Shown: in pieces, positions 34,587 to 43,735 of the stretch
How the letters are laid out: each line of letters starts with the position of its first letter
How positions within the stretch are numbered: the stretch's first letter is position 1
NCBI GenBank assembly: GCA_031552235.1
Contig: JAVBMR010000010.1
Coordinates: 51,658-115,657 of the forward strand
Origin: WRDF01 sp031552235
Lineage (GTDB): Bacteria > Bacteroidota > Bacteroidia > Bacteroidales > Rikenellaceae
Length of the DNA: 64,000 nt
Direction of reading: 5' to 3'
Notes under the pieces: generated by a model
Databases searched by the model: none
What the model saw: the letters and a program-made list of their open reading frames with translations, nothing else
Told to the model about the DNA's origin: nothing
Translations under genes and position numbers: made by a program

Positions 34587-34715
34587 ACTATAATTTTTCA
34601 GAAGGTGTTTGGGATTACACATACAAAAAGGATGGATTAACCCTGCAAGTTAATTGTTTTTCGCGTCTTCGCCAAAGCACGATGGCATATTTATACCGAT
34701 TTTCGGTTTACGCAA

Positions 34716-37517
34716 TCATCGTCCCCGAAGGCTGAATGTCGCCTGCCTGAACACGGGCTGCCCCTGCGAGGTTATCCCCTGTATGGTCATAAGGTAGTCG
34801 GACGGTATGTCGTTCATGTAGAACGAAACCTTGGCTTTGCCGTCCGGGCCGGTCGTGACATCGGGCTCCCAATGCAGGGTCACGCGCTGGTCGGGGTCGG
34901 GATTGTCATTAGCGGTGCCGTATACCGGTTCATAGAACGCGTCCGGCACGTTATAGCCCAATGGGTAGAATTCAAACCTGTACGGCTTATCCATGGTATA
35001 GAGTCCCGACAGCGCTTTGGTCTGTACATTTACAGAATATCCATAGGAAGTACTGCCGATCTCAGTTCCTACCTGAATTATACTCACCTTCGATATGGCG
35101 CTCATAGGCACATCAAGTATTTCCTGTGTCCCCGTTATGGGTTGGCTGAATACGGTATGGCTGGCTCCTTGAAACAGGCCTCCTGTTTCCATCATAATCC
35201 TGTCGTCCAAAAGATAATCGCTCGCAAAATCGCCGCCGTCCATCAGGAAACGCGCCCTTCTGCCGTTTATATACACAGCTTTTCTATGATACTCTCCGGT
35301 TTCGTCATAATGCGGATCGTCGGTTATCTCGACCCCTTCCTGCGATTTTAGCCAACTGCGCAGAGTCGTGTGCAGGCCGGTGTCGAGTATCTCCTCGGGG
35401 GTCACGCGCACCAGCAGGTTGTCGCCCCACATATCGAGTTCCTTGTCCCGTTCTTTCTTAGCCGTAACGCTCACCGTGTTGATGACGTACACTTTTTCGC
35501 CATCGACATAGACATACCTCGGGGCGGCGGCATCGTAGAAATCGAAGGCGGTTTCCGTTTCTGCTTTGCCCTGTTTGGCCCCGGACTCCGGCCGGAATAT
35601 TTCCCGGTAGCCCGGCCAGGGCGTATAAGGCTTGAATTGCTGCTTGTCGATGGTTATCCCGACGACGCCCTTGCTCTTTTTCTTTTGCGTCCCATAGATA
35701 AGGAAACCCGTCCTGATCGGGTGCCACACATCCGACACCTCGAAATAACCCTCTTCGTCAGGCTCGATGATCCATCCACGCTTGATGCCCGGCGCCACCA
35801 TCGCCAATTTGGGCGTCTTGAGCGCCTTTTCTTCGTTCCACACATTGGTTATCCGTCCCGATATGCTTTGTCCGAGTTCGACCGCGTAACCGAGCGCCGG
35901 CCCTTCACTGCGGAAGACGGCCCCGAGGTCGAAACGCTTCCAGCCCTGCGTCATCATCAGCAGGTCGGCGTATGCCGCCCTCGTATTGGCGTCGGTCGTG
36001 GCGTCGAAATAGCGCCAAGGCTCTTCCACCTTGCCTTTTATGTCGGAACTCATCAGAATATAGCTCACGATATTGTCCGAGGGCATGGTGAGCGAGCGGC
36101 GGGTATCGACCACCGATACCGAAAGGTCGGCCTGCTGCCCGCCGGCCATCCCCGAAAGGTCGATCTCGGCCTCGACGAGTTCGCGTTTGCCATACGAAGG
36201 TTTCAAGCCTTTGACGGTCATCCTGGCGCTCCTGTCGTTGTTCACGAAGACCAGCCGTTCGCTGTAAACCCTGCCGTTATTATTGACGATAAAAAGATGC
36301 ACTATGCCTTCGGGTAATTGGCCAAGCGGTACTTTGAGTTCCATTGCGTCGGCCAGCGGCTTCCACATCAACACCTTGCCGCGGCACTGCATAACGAAAC
36401 CGAGCCCCCCGTAATCGAACCCGGCGGTCGAAACCACACGGGTACTAAGCGTATTCGACTGCGTCGAGGCGGTTATGCCGATCCCGGCGGCGGCGACCGC
36501 CGGAAGCGCCACCCTCATTTCCCTACCGTCCGGCGTGATCAGCCTGGCGGTATACCTCTCTTCGGCACGGGGCTTGAACCGGAACTCGCCCATGCCGTTA
36601 TGCGTGGTCGAGATCATGGCTACCATATTGCCATTCTGGTTGACGACAGTCCCGCCTGCTTCGGCCGACCTGCCGTCGGCCCCCACCACCTTGAACGCCA
36701 CACGCTGCATGACCCCGTCGAGCAGGTGCCCGCCTTCGGGCATGAACTGCACGTCCAGCCGGTCGTCGAACACCGGCACTTTGAAGACGCGCGCATATCT
36801 CTCCCGTTCCTTGTTGTCGCCATCGAACGACATGCGCAGGTCGGTTACCATCGAATCCATCGCTATCTCGAACCTGAATTGCCCTTCCCTGTTCGCCACC
36901 CCCGTCAGGGTATGCATTTCGCGCCCCGCGCTGACCGGCACAACCCGGAAAGCGCTGTTGCGGTAAGGGACGCTGTCGCTGCGCAGGAACGTCGCCGTGA
37001 CGATCACTTTACGGCTGTTATAGTCGGGAGCGTATTCAACGCCGGAACGGATATCCCTGTCCTTCACGTTGTTGACATAAAAGCGTTTGCTGAAATAGAA
37101 TTCTTCGGAGTAATTCTGCATCCAGTAGGTATATGCCGTAAGGGTGTAGTATCCGGAAACCGCCGTCGGCGGAAGTTTATAGCTGCCATGGAAACACGAG
37201 TCGGTCCTGGCGAGCTGTATGCGCGCAACCTGTTTGTTCGCCGGGTCGAAGATGTCGGCATAGACCAACCCGCTGTAAAGTTTCGGGGAATGCGCGGTGG
37301 CATCCACACGGTAGGCCTTGAACCACATGATCTCGTCGCCCTGGTAAGAATCCTTGCTCATGTGTACGAACACTTTTTCCTGGAAGTAGGAATCGTTGTA
37401 GGCCTCGAACCGTTTGCGCAGCGGCGAACCTCCGACACCCTGCCCCGAAGCAAGCTGCCAGCAAGCAAGGAACAGGCAAAAAACCAATATGACGCGTGAT
37501 AAACCGGCACTCCTCAT
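34716..37517 (-). CDS. Large surface protein with MG2-like domains and TonB-plug-like C-terminus
   Basis: A 933-residue exported protein. After a signal peptide (about 1-25) it opens with YFQEKVFVHMSKDSYQGDEIMWFKAYRVDA, the macroglobulin (MG2-like) domain start common in Bacteroidetes surface proteins, and continues with repeated beta-sandwich segments. From about residue 680 a stretch with VYVINTVSVTAKKERDKELDMWGDNLLVRVTPEEI and an AISKVSIIQVGT strand resembles a TonB-receptor plug without the barrel. The end (TTGPDGKAKVSFYMNDIPSDYLMTIQGIT) returns to a carboxypeptidase-regulatory-like fold. Function unknown; relatives are described as MG2 or TonB-plug proteins. Confidence 0.75.
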   Translation of the reverse strand: MRSAGLSRVILVFCLFLACWQLASGQGVGGSPLRKRFEAYNDSYFQEKVFVHMSKDSYQGDEIMWFKAYRVDATAHSPKLYSGLVYADIFDPANKQVARIQLARTDSCFHGSYKLPPTAVSGYYTLTAYTYWMQNYSEEFYFSKRFYVNNVKDRDIRSGVEYAPDYNSRKVIVTATFLRSDSVPYRNSAFRVVPVSAGREMHTLTGVANREGQFRFEIAMDSMVTDLRMSFDGDNKERERYARVFKVPVFDDRLDVQFMPEGGHLLDGVMQRVAFKVVGADGRSAEAGGTVVNQNGNMVAMISTTHNGMGEFRFKPRAEERYTARLITPDGREMRVALPAVAAAGIGITASTQSNTLSTRVVSTAGFDYGGLGFVMQCRGKVLMWKPLADAMELKVPLGQLPEGIVHLFIVNNNGRVYSERLVFVNNDRSARMTVKGLKPSYGKRELVEAEIDLSGMAGGQQADLSVSVVDTRRSLTMPSDNIVSYILMSSDIKGKVEEPWRYFDATTDANTRAAYADLLMMTQGWKRFDLGAVFRSEGPALGYAVELGQSISGRITNVWNEEKALKTPKLAMVAPGIKRGWIIEPDEEGYFEVSDVWHPIRTGFLIYGTQKKKSKGVVGITIDKQQFKPYTPWPGYREIFRPESGAKQGKAETETAFDFYDAAAPRYVYVDGEKVYVINTVSVTAKKERDKELDMWGDNLLVRVTPEEILDTGLHTTLRSWLKSQEGVEITDDPHYDETGEYHRKAVYINGRRARFLMDGGDFASDYLLDDRIMMETGGLFQGASHTVFSQPITGTQEILDVPMSAISKVSIIQVGTEIGSTSYGYSVNVQTKALSGLYTMDKPYRFEFYPLGYNVPDAFYEPVYGTANDNPDPDQRVTLHWEPDVTTGPDGKAKVSFYMNDIPSDYLMTIQGITSQGQPVFRQATFSLRGR

Positions 37518-37634
37518 AGCTGTAAGTTTGGATTCAATGTAAAGTTAGTAAAATAAATGTCGGAAATAGGCCGAAACATGACCAATAATTGATAAAAATA
37601 ACAGGAAAGAATAGTTATTTTTGGAAAGAAATAA

Positions 37635-37642
37635 TACATTTG
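37635..37642 (+). promoter_or_regulatory. -7 element (TACATTTG) for the beta-barrel gene
   Basis: Perfect TAnnTTTG about 42 bases before the gene at 37684, in AT-rich DNA. The -33 part is unclear. Confidence 0.6.
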
Positions 37643-37683
37643 TAAGCAAACCTTAAAACTTATAATAACTAAACCCATAAACT

Positions 37684-38388
37684 ATGAGAAAATTTGCCTT
37701 CGCCTTATTGGCAATATTTTTTGCAACCGCTTCTTTTGCACAGGATGTCCAGGACGTGCAGGACGATCAGACAGCCGAAGCGACAGAAGCCGTGGATACA
37801 GCCAAGGTCACAAAGGCCTTTTCCTGGGGTATCAAGGTCAACCTTAACCTCGCCTCGGAACGCAACGCCCCCGAAAACAATGCAAGGACAGGATTCGCAG
37901 CCGGTTTCTTCGCCGAAGTAAGGCTTAACGACCGTTTCAGCCTCCAGCCTGAAATATTATACTCGCAGCAAGGCAGCAGGCAATATCTTAACGGCATCAG
38001 CACAAAAGGCGACCTCATCCTCGAATTCGACTATATCAACATGCCGTTGCTCCTTAAGGCATACGTATGGGAAGACAAACTCAGCATCGAAGCGGGCCCC
38101 CAGTTCGGATACATGGTACGCCACAAGGAAAAACACGTACCCAAGGACGGAGCGAAAGTCACAAGGACTATTGACGAAGACTGGCTGAACAAACTCGATG
38201 TCGCCGCCGTTCTCGGCGTGTCATATAAAGCATACGGGCCGTTCGACCTTTATGCACGTTATACCTACGGCTTCATGAAAACCTTCGACGGCGATCTGGA
38301 CGCGATGATAGATTTCGACCCTGACAAAAGGGACTTCGTCGATGTCAAGAACAGCGTATTCCAGCTTGGTGTTGCGGCAAGGTTCTAA
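37684..38388 (+). CDS. Outer-membrane beta-barrel protein (PorT/OMP_b-brl_2 type)
   Basis: A 234-residue protein with a signal peptide (about 1-19, ending SFAQ), an acidic low-complexity linker (DVQDVQDDQTAEATEA), and an eight-stranded barrel: WGIKVNLNLAS, GFAAGFFAEVRLNDRFSLQPEILYSQQG, FDYINMPLLLKAYV, LSIEAGPQFGYMV, and a last strand ending in Phe (VFQLGVAARF), the usual barrel-insertion signal. Such small barrels are common in Bacteroidetes; no transport role can be deduced. Single-gene unit with promoter and terminator. Confidence 0.85.
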   Translation: MRKFAFALLAIFFATASFAQDVQDVQDDQTAEATEAVDTAKVTKAFSWGIKVNLNLASERNAPENNARTGFAAGFFAEVRLNDRFSLQPEILYSQQGSRQYLNGISTKGDLILEFDYINMPLLLKAYVWEDKLSIEAGPQFGYMVRHKEKHVPKDGAKVTRTIDEDWLNKLDVAAVLGVSYKAYGPFDLYARYTYGFMKTFDGDLDAMIDFDPDKRDFVDVKNSVFQLGVAARF

Positions 38389-38401
38389 AAAGCACTCCGA
38401 T

Positions 38402-38447
38402 ACATAACAAATAAGGCGCCCTTTTCAGGGCGCCTTATTTGTTATGT
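38402..38447 (+). terminator. Long intrinsic terminator
   Basis: Perfect 21-bp arms (38402-38422 and 38427-38447) with core AAGGCGCCC/GGGCGCCTT and loop TTTC, 13 bases after the barrel gene. Confidence 0.9.
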
Positions 38448-38656
38448 CATGTATCCGCATGAAAGAACCAAAGACCAGCGACGGCGGGCATTGCCGATCT
38501 TCGGAAAAACCCTGCCTCCATGTTGCATAAAGAACAATGAACAAGCAAATACGGCACGTTTTCAGAAACGTTTTATCGCCATATTTCTCTCTGCTTTTGT
38601 TAAATTCGCATACAAACTATATATTTTTCTCAAAAAATCAGACTGAATATTTTATT

Positions 38657-39076
38657 ATGAAAATTTCATTAAACAAAACCATCGCTGCCATATTCACGCT
38701 GTTGGGCGGAATACCATATATCTGCCATGGACAACCGCTAAAAGAAGAAACGACGTTCGGCCTTGGAACGGTTTTCCTGATCGCCGTCGGTGTTGCGGCC
38801 ATCGTCGCCATCGTTGCTATAGGGATCGTAACCGCCAGGACACGCAAAAACATATGCCCGGGCTGCGGAAAACACCAGATGCGCAAATCGGGTTTCGAAA
38901 CCACACAGATATCGAGAAGCGTCATGCTCCACACGACAATATACACATGCCCTGGCTGTGCGACTGTACGAACCAGAACGCACAAGGCAATCAACCCGGC
39001 CATTAACGGGAATAATGCGGCGGATCACAAAAACAGCGATACGCCAAAGGACGATAAACAGCTGAAGCGCCAATAA
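38657..39076 (+). CDS. Membrane protein with zinc-ribbon-like cysteines
   Basis: A 139-residue ORF of unknown function. From the ATG at 38657 there is a signal-like N-terminus, then a transmembrane helix (about 33-58, TVFLIAVGVAAIVAIVAIGIV), then a soluble part with CPGCGKHQMRKSG and, 26 residues on, CPGC, which together form a probable zinc ribbon of the rubredoxin-knuckle kind. The tail is charged. An in-frame start at 38537 would add a region without coding character. Base composition is AT-richer at the 5' end. Nothing nearby explains its job. Confidence 0.6.
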   Translation: MKISLNKTIAAIFTLLGGIPYICHGQPLKEETTFGLGTVFLIAVGVAAIVAIVAIGIVTARTRKNICPGCGKHQMRKSGFETTQISRSVMLHTTIYTCPGCATVRTRTHKAINPAINGNNAADHKNSDTPKDDKQLKRQ

Positions 39077-39102
39077 TCAAAGCGAAGTTTGCAAAAAATA
39101 AA

Positions 39103-39284
39103 TGTTTATCCGCAATATTACCCCTGCGGTGCAGTTTGCCGCCGGCGGTGGGTGCGAACGAGCCTTCTGCGAGTGAAGCAGCCCGCCGCATTGGGCGGCG
39201 GCAGGCTGCCGATGTCGCGAAGCGACACCGTGAGATTAATAATGACTTATTTATAGGTAAGGGGTATTTTTACGGATAAGCGTT
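39103..39284 (+). repeat. Dispersed MITE-like repeat R1, copy B
   Basis: Near-identical in layout to copy A (29221-29403): begins TGTTTATCCGCAATATTA and ends TACGGATAAGCGTT, with the GCAGCCCGCCGC...GGCGGCGGC palindrome and GTGTCGC/GCGACAC arms inside. Flanked by 9-bp direct repeats AAAAATAAA at 39094-39102 and 39285-39293. Confidence 0.82.
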
Positions 39285-39290
39285 AAAAAT

Positions 39291-39325
39291 AAAGGCGGCC
39301 GGAACCTTCAGTTCCGGCCGCCTTT
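39291..39325. terminator. Intrinsic terminator
   Basis: AAAGGCGGCCGGAAC and GTTCCGGCCGCCTTT arms with a 5-nt loop; serves the DUF2148 gene (minus strand) and possibly the plus-strand gene before it. Confidence 0.88.
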
Positions 39326-39344
39326 TCGGTTTTCCCGCAAATGG

Positions 39345-39899
39345 TTACTTCTGCGCTTCCGGGGGACGTTTCGATACCCTGTCGAAAAACGGGTTCTTAC
39401 CGTTGCAACTCAGCAATATGCCGTAGACGGCTTTGCATTCGCCCATCATCCCGATGTCGAGAGCGGCACGGCCCACTGAATACATTACGCGGCTGTCCAT
39501 CCTGTGGTCAGACGCGACTGACGCCGCCGACCCTATGGCTATACCGAGGTCGCCGCTGTTCAGCGCGCACGGAATAGCAGGATGCTTTTCTTTTTCGGCG
39601 CACGATGGGAATCCGCAGAAGCCGCAGTTGAGGTTGAATATTCCATATGTGGTTCCCAGCAGCACTACAGCTTCGGCCTGTTCGACATTATCGGCGTCGC
39701 GCAGGAAGAACCTAAACCCGCTTTTTTCCGAATAACGCCGCATCTCCTCGGCAAGGCGCAGGAGGTCATCGCCGTAAACGGTGATTATTTCGAGGCGGTC
39801 GATGCCCTTGCCTTTTGGGGCGGTGCGGGCGGCGGCCATCATCGCTTTCGCCGCGGCCAGAACCTGTTCAGTCCGGTTCTCGGTTTCGTTGATAATCAT
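39345..39899 (-). CDS. DUF2148 ferredoxin-like protein
   Basis: A 184-residue cytoplasmic protein of the DUF2148 family. The central CGFCGFPSCAEKEK motif supplies cysteines for a probable iron-sulfur cluster, preceded by VVLLGTTYGIFNLN and followed by PCALNSGDLGIAIGSAASVASDHRMDSRVMYSVGRAA, the conserved region of the family. Biochemical role unknown; relatives are often annotated as ferredoxin or nitroreductase-like. It is followed upstream by the nfnB/nfnA pair on the same strand, 146 bases away, which also handles ferredoxin electrons. Confidence 0.82.
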   Translation of the reverse strand: MIINETENRTEQVLAAAKAMMAAARTAPKGKGIDRLEIITVYGDDLLRLAEEMRRYSEKSGFRFFLRDADNVEQAEAVVLLGTTYGIFNLNCGFCGFPSCAEKEKHPAIPCALNSGDLGIAIGSAASVASDHRMDSRVMYSVGRAALDIGMMGECKAVYGILLSCNGKNPFFDRVSKRPPEAQK

Positions 39900-39971
39900 A
39901 TAGGTAGCTATTTAATTAGAGCGGCCATTTGCAACCCGGGTGATAAATATAACACCTGTTCAATTCGAACT

Positions 39972-40025
39972 TTCAGGCGCCCCAGCCCCCTCAAGGGCGC
40001 CTGACGGCCTTCTTCGAAGGCCGAA
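39972..40025 (-). repeat. Dispersed repeat R3, copy 2
   Basis: Reverse-strand copy of the two-hairpin element at 29005-29060: CGGCCTTC...GAAGGCCG, then AGGCGCC...GAGGG...GGCGCCTGAA. It lies 21 bases after the nfnB stop in the sense orientation, as copy 1 lies after ridA, so a 3'-end function is plausible. Confidence 0.7.
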
Positions 40026-40045
40026 AAAGACTAAAAAGACAACTT

Positions 40046-41434
40046 CTATTTCGATTTGATATATTCGTCGATCGCTTTTGCTGCCTTGCGTCCCGCGCCC
40101 ATTGCGAGGATCACGGTCGCCGCGCCTGTAACGACGTCGCCGCCGGCAAATACGCCCGGGCGTGTCGTAGCTCCCTCTTCGGTTGCCGTAACGCATCCCC
40201 AGCGGTTGGTTTCAAGGCCGGGGGTCGTCGCCGCGATAAGCGGGTTCGGCGAAGTTCCGAGCGCCATTATAACCACGTCGCAGGGGATCTCGAATTCGCT
40301 GTTCTCGACGACCACCGGCGAACGGCGGCCCGAAGCGTCAGGCTCTCCGAGGCGCATACGCTGGCACTTGACACCTGTCACCCATCCTTTTTCGTCACCG
40401 AGTATTTCGACCGGGTTAGTAAGCATTTCGAACTCGATGCCCTCCTCCTTGGCGTGGTGTACCTCTTCCACGCGTGCCGGGAGCTCGGCTTCCGAGCGGC
40501 GGTAAACTATCGTCGACACCGCGCCAAGGCGCTTGGCCGTACGCACAGCGTCCATTGCGACGTTGCCGCCGCCGACCACCACCACCCTGTCGCCCACGTA
40601 GATAGGCGTATCATGCGCCTCGTCATAGGCTTTCATAAGGTTGGTGCGTGTGAGGAACTCGTTGGCCGAAACCACTCCGTTGAGGTTCTCGCCGGGTATG
40701 TTCATGAACTTAGGCAGTCCCGCGCCCGAACCGAGGAACACGGCTTCGTAGCCTTCGACATCCATCAGGTCATCGATGGTAACGGTGCGCCCCACTATCG
40801 TGTCGGTCTCGAACTCCACGCCGAGTCGTCTTACGTTGTCCACTTCGCGAGCCACCACGCCGTTCTTCGGGAGGCGGAACTCAGGGATGCCGTATTCGAG
40901 TACGCCGCCCACACGGTGTAGCGCCTCGAAAACCTTCACTTCATAGCCCCATTTGGCGAGGTCGGTAGCGCATGCAAGCCCCGCGGGGCCGCTGCCCACA
41001 ATGGCCACTTTTTTACCGTTGGCCGGTTCTTTCACGACCTGTCCGTCGCCGTACGCGATATTCCAGTCGCCCACGAAGCGTTCGAGCTTGCCGATAGCGA
41101 CCGGTTCGCTCTTGATGCCGAGTATGCACGCACCTTCGCACTGCACCTCCTGGGGGCATACGCGTCCGCACACCGACGGCAGCGAGCTGTCCTGGGCTAT
41201 TATCGAGGCAGCCCCGGCGAAGTCGCCATCGGCCACCTTCATCACAAACCCCGGGATATTAATCGAAACCGGGCAGTTGTCCACACACCTCGGTTTTTTG
41301 CAGTTCAGGCAGCGCGAGGCCTCAAGCGTCGCCTCCTCGTTGTTGTAACCGTAGCAAACTTCGTCGAAATTGGTCGCCCTCACTTTCGGGTCCTGCTCGC
41401 GCACAGGCACCCGTGGTATCTTGTTTCCAGCCAT
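40046..41434 (-). CDS. nfnB: NfnB-like / glutamate-synthase-small-subunit-type NADPH oxidoreductase
   Basis: A 462-residue FAD/NADPH enzyme with two iron-sulfur clusters, homologous to GltD. The N-terminal cluster domain has CLNCKKPRCVDNCPV and VCGRVCPQEVQCEGACILG; two Rossmann folds follow, VAIVGSGPAGLACATDLAKWGYEVKVFEA (FAD) and VVVVGGGNVAMDAVRTAKRLG (NADPH), and the final GVFAGGDVVTGAATVILAMGAGRKAAKAID. Paired with the NfnA-like protein directly upstream, it most likely forms NfnAB, which couples NADH, ferredoxin and NADP by flavin-based bifurcation. An alternative is a free-standing glutamate synthase beta chain. Confidence 0.9.
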   Translation of the reverse strand: MAGNKIPRVPVREQDPKVRATNFDEVCYGYNNEEATLEASRCLNCKKPRCVDNCPVSINIPGFVMKVADGDFAGAASIIAQDSSLPSVCGRVCPQEVQCEGACILGIKSEPVAIGKLERFVGDWNIAYGDGQVVKEPANGKKVAIVGSGPAGLACATDLAKWGYEVKVFEALHRVGGVLEYGIPEFRLPKNGVVAREVDNVRRLGVEFETDTIVGRTVTIDDLMDVEGYEAVFLGSGAGLPKFMNIPGENLNGVVSANEFLTRTNLMKAYDEAHDTPIYVGDRVVVVGGGNVAMDAVRTAKRLGAVSTIVYRRSEAELPARVEEVHHAKEEGIEFEMLTNPVEILGDEKGWVTGVKCQRMRLGEPDASGRRSPVVVENSEFEIPCDVVIMALGTSPNPLIAATTPGLETNRWGCVTATEEGATTRPGVFAGGDVVTGAATVILAMGAGRKAAKAIDEYIKSK

Positions 41435-41545
41435 AATTTTTAAGCTATTGCACTTGTTTCAGCCCCTTTGCACAAAAGATAATATCAGCGTGTTTCCATG
41501 CCAATTATATCCGTGTCATGGTAATGACCCGTGTGCCGGGAGGCA

Positions 41546-42430
41546 CTATTTATCCAATCCTATATTACACTTGTGTCCCGCGGCTTTTTCCGCCTCAATC
41601 GCGGCGCGGCGCTGCTCGATGGTGCGGTACATGCCCTGGCGGCGCATGGCCTCGTCGAAGTCCACCTGATGTCCGTCGAATTCGGGGCCGTCCACACATG
41701 TGAACACGGTCTTTCCGCCGACCGTCACGCGGCAGGCCCCGCACATCCCCGTACCGTCCACCATCAGCGTATTGAGGCTGACGACGGTCTTGATGCCGTA
41801 TTCCTTGGTGGTGGCCACCACGAATTTCATCATTATCATGGGGCCTATTGCGATAACCTCGTCGTAATGCTTGCCTTCGTTGTCTATCAGGTCTTTTATC
41901 TTGTTGGTCACAAGGCCGTGGAAGCCGAGGCTGCCGTCGTCTGTGGTCAGGTAGAGGTTACCCGCCACGGCGCGCATCTCTTCGGTCATGATATGCATCT
42001 GGGCGTTCTTCGCGCCCACGATAACATCTGCTTCGATGCCGTTCTCGTGCAGCCACTTCACCTGCGGATAGACAGGTGCGGTACCCACACCGCCGGCCAC
42101 GAACAGTATTTTTTTCTTCTTCAACTCTTCTATCGGCTCATGTACGAACTCCGACTCGCGGCCGAGGGGACCCGCGAAGTCCGGCATGAAATCGCCCTCA
42201 TTAAGCGCCACTATCTTGCGCGTCGACACTCCGATGGTCTGGATAACTATCGAAACGCTGCCTTTTTCGGCATCGTAGTCGGCTATCGTAAGCGGTATGC
42301 GTTCGCCCTGCTCCGAAGCGCGCACTATCACGAACTGGCCAGGTTTGGCCGAGCGTGCCACACGCGGTGCCTCGATATTCATAAGCCAGATATCCGGCGC
42401 GAGTTCCCTTTTCTCTAAAATTTTGAACAT
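41546..42430 (-). CDS. nfnA: NfnA-like FAD/NAD(P)-binding oxidoreductase subunit
   Basis: A 294-residue protein of the ferredoxin-NADP reductase type (SudB/PyrK-like). The FAD part has GQFVIVRASEQGERIPLTIAD, the NAD(H) part ILFVAGGVGTAPVYPQVKWL, and the C-terminus the [2Fe-2S] motif GTGMCGACRVTVGGKTVFTCVDGPEFDGHQVD. This is the standard layout of NfnA, the NADH-binding small subunit of the NADH-dependent reduced ferredoxin:NADP oxidoreductase; the large subunit NfnB is encoded 111 bases downstream. The DUF1573 gene begins 9 bases away upstream in the operon. Confidence 0.9.
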   Translation of the reverse strand: MFKILEKRELAPDIWLMNIEAPRVARSAKPGQFVIVRASEQGERIPLTIADYDAEKGSVSIVIQTIGVSTRKIVALNEGDFMPDFAGPLGRESEFVHEPIEELKKKKILFVAGGVGTAPVYPQVKWLHENGIEADVIVGAKNAQMHIMTEEMRAVAGNLYLTTDDGSLGFHGLVTNKIKDLIDNEGKHYDEVIAIGPMIMMKFVVATTKEYGIKTVVSLNTLMVDGTGMCGACRVTVGGKTVFTCVDGPEFDGHQVDFDEAMRRQGMYRTIEQRRAAIEAEKAAGHKCNIGLDK

Positions 42431-42439
42431 TTTCTCTTT

Positions 42440-43525
42440 TTACTTGATTTTACCCATTATCCGGAACTCCCTCATCGGCGACACCGGATCGTTCGTAGTT
42501 ATATATATGCCGTCGGCGAAAAAGCCGCCCCTGTTGCCTGAGGGCGTGACCGAGGCTTTCACTTTCACTTCCTGGCCGGGGGCTATCTGCGTCCCGGGCC
42601 TGAGGTCCGTAGTTACGTTTTTCCGAGGCTGCACCGCCCTTACCACGAGCAGGCGCGGGCCTTCGTTAACCACCGTAAATTCCACCTCGGCAGCGACACC
42701 GGCAGCCACATGGCCCATATCGGCCGTCTGGGGCTGCAAGCGCATGCGCGGCACTGCTGTCGTATCTCCCGGCGCGAAGCGGTCCACGACTATCGCCGTG
42801 GTCGTTATCCCGAGCGTTTCTTTCCTTCCGTTCACCCACAGCACGACCTTATGCCCGACACGACCGTAGACGGTGCTGTGCCGCATGTCGTAGGTGATGG
42901 TTATGTCGCCCCTGCACCCGGCGCATATCGTCGGCAACGCCGTGACAGTCACGTTTTTATCGGCTGGCGAAACGGCGAAATCGAACTTCACGGGCTTGTC
43001 CGAAGTGTTGGCGTATCCCACAACCATCGACGAGGGTTTCAGATGGTCTACGTAGCTGAAATTGGCGTCGAAACGCTGAAGCCTCAACCCGCCGCCCAGC
43101 TCGTATGGATAATCTTCCTCTACGCTCCTCGGGCGGCCTACAACCTCGCCGCGTATCGTTATTTCGTCACGGTTACGGCCTGCGCCGCTCGTTATTTGTA
43201 TGTCCTTGATGAACGTCCCCGGCCTGTCCTCCGGATCGAACGTGACCTTTATCTCGCCCTGCGCACCGGGCATAACCGGCTTCTGCGTATACTCGGGCGT
43301 CGTACAGCCGCACGACACCGCGACACGCTCCAGCACCACCGGGGTTTTCCCCGTGTTAGTGAACCTGAAAGTATAGGAAACCGGGCCGTCGACCTCTTCT
43401 ATCACGCCGAAATCCCACACCGTCCGCTCGAAAGAGAGGGCGGACCTGCCGTTATCCTGCGCGAAAGACGGCGCGGCGGCTAAAACAGCGGACAAGAGTA
43501 ATAATATGGCGTATGACAATCGCAT
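42440..43525 (-). CDS. DUF1573 periplasmic protein
   Basis: A 361-residue exported protein (signal peptide to about residue 22, SFAQ) built from three immunoglobulin-like DUF1573/Ig-CSD-type repeats. The first repeat, WDFGVIEEVDGPVSYTFRFTNTGKTPVVLERVAVSCGCTTPEY, shows the typical CGC motif; the second has NTSDKPVKF and CAGCRGDITITYD; the third MGHVAAGVAAEVEFTVVNEGP. Function unknown; such proteins are common in Bacteroidetes envelopes. It precedes nfnA by 9 bases and so is co-transcribed with it, though a functional link is not obvious. Confidence 0.85.
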   Translation of the reverse strand: MRLSYAILLLLSAVLAAAPSFAQDNGRSALSFERTVWDFGVIEEVDGPVSYTFRFTNTGKTPVVLERVAVSCGCTTPEYTQKPVMPGAQGEIKVTFDPEDRPGTFIKDIQITSGAGRNRDEITIRGEVVGRPRSVEEDYPYELGGGLRLQRFDANFSYVDHLKPSSMVVGYANTSDKPVKFDFAVSPADKNVTVTALPTICAGCRGDITITYDMRHSTVYGRVGHKVVLWVNGRKETLGITTTAIVVDRFAPGDTTAVPRMRLQPQTADMGHVAAGVAAEVEFTVVNEGPRLLVVRAVQPRKNVTTDLRPGTQIAPGQEVKVKASVTPSGNRGGFFADGIYITTNDPVSPMREFRIMGKIK

Positions 43526-43590
43526 TATCGGGGTACAAAATTAATGGTTTTGAGCGAATAATAATAACTATCGGGGATAAAAACGGCATG

Positions 43591-43735
43591 CTTATACGCA
43601 ATAAGGATATTTCCGATCGACTAATCGGCGGCGCAGATGCGACACCGGCGGTCAGCCGCCGCCCGATGCGGCTGCTTCACGCGCCTGCGGCTTATCTGTA
43701 CCCTCTGCCTGCGGCAACCCGCATAAAACCGACTC
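43591..43735 (-). repeat. Dispersed repeat R1, copy C (diverged)
   Basis: Reverse-strand, degenerate copy: the GAAGCAGCCGCATCGGGCGG core, the GACCGCCGGTGTCGC stretch and an end TTGCGTATAAGC recognisable on the minus strand. It fills the 207-base gap between the DUF1573 gene and bioB. The 5' end (around 43735) is weakly preserved. Confidence 0.65.

Larger units (their letters stand above)
39077..39344. other. Intergenic region made of repeat R1 and a terminator
   Basis: No gene. It is filled by R1 copy B and the terminator at 39291-39325. Confidence 0.7.

Noticed and set aside
32118..34640. 840-codon ORF on the plus strand opposite the GH2 gene
   Set aside because: It mirrors the GH2 reading frame; the translation is rich in Arg and His with no domain or signal peptide, typical of antisense frames in G+C-biased genes.
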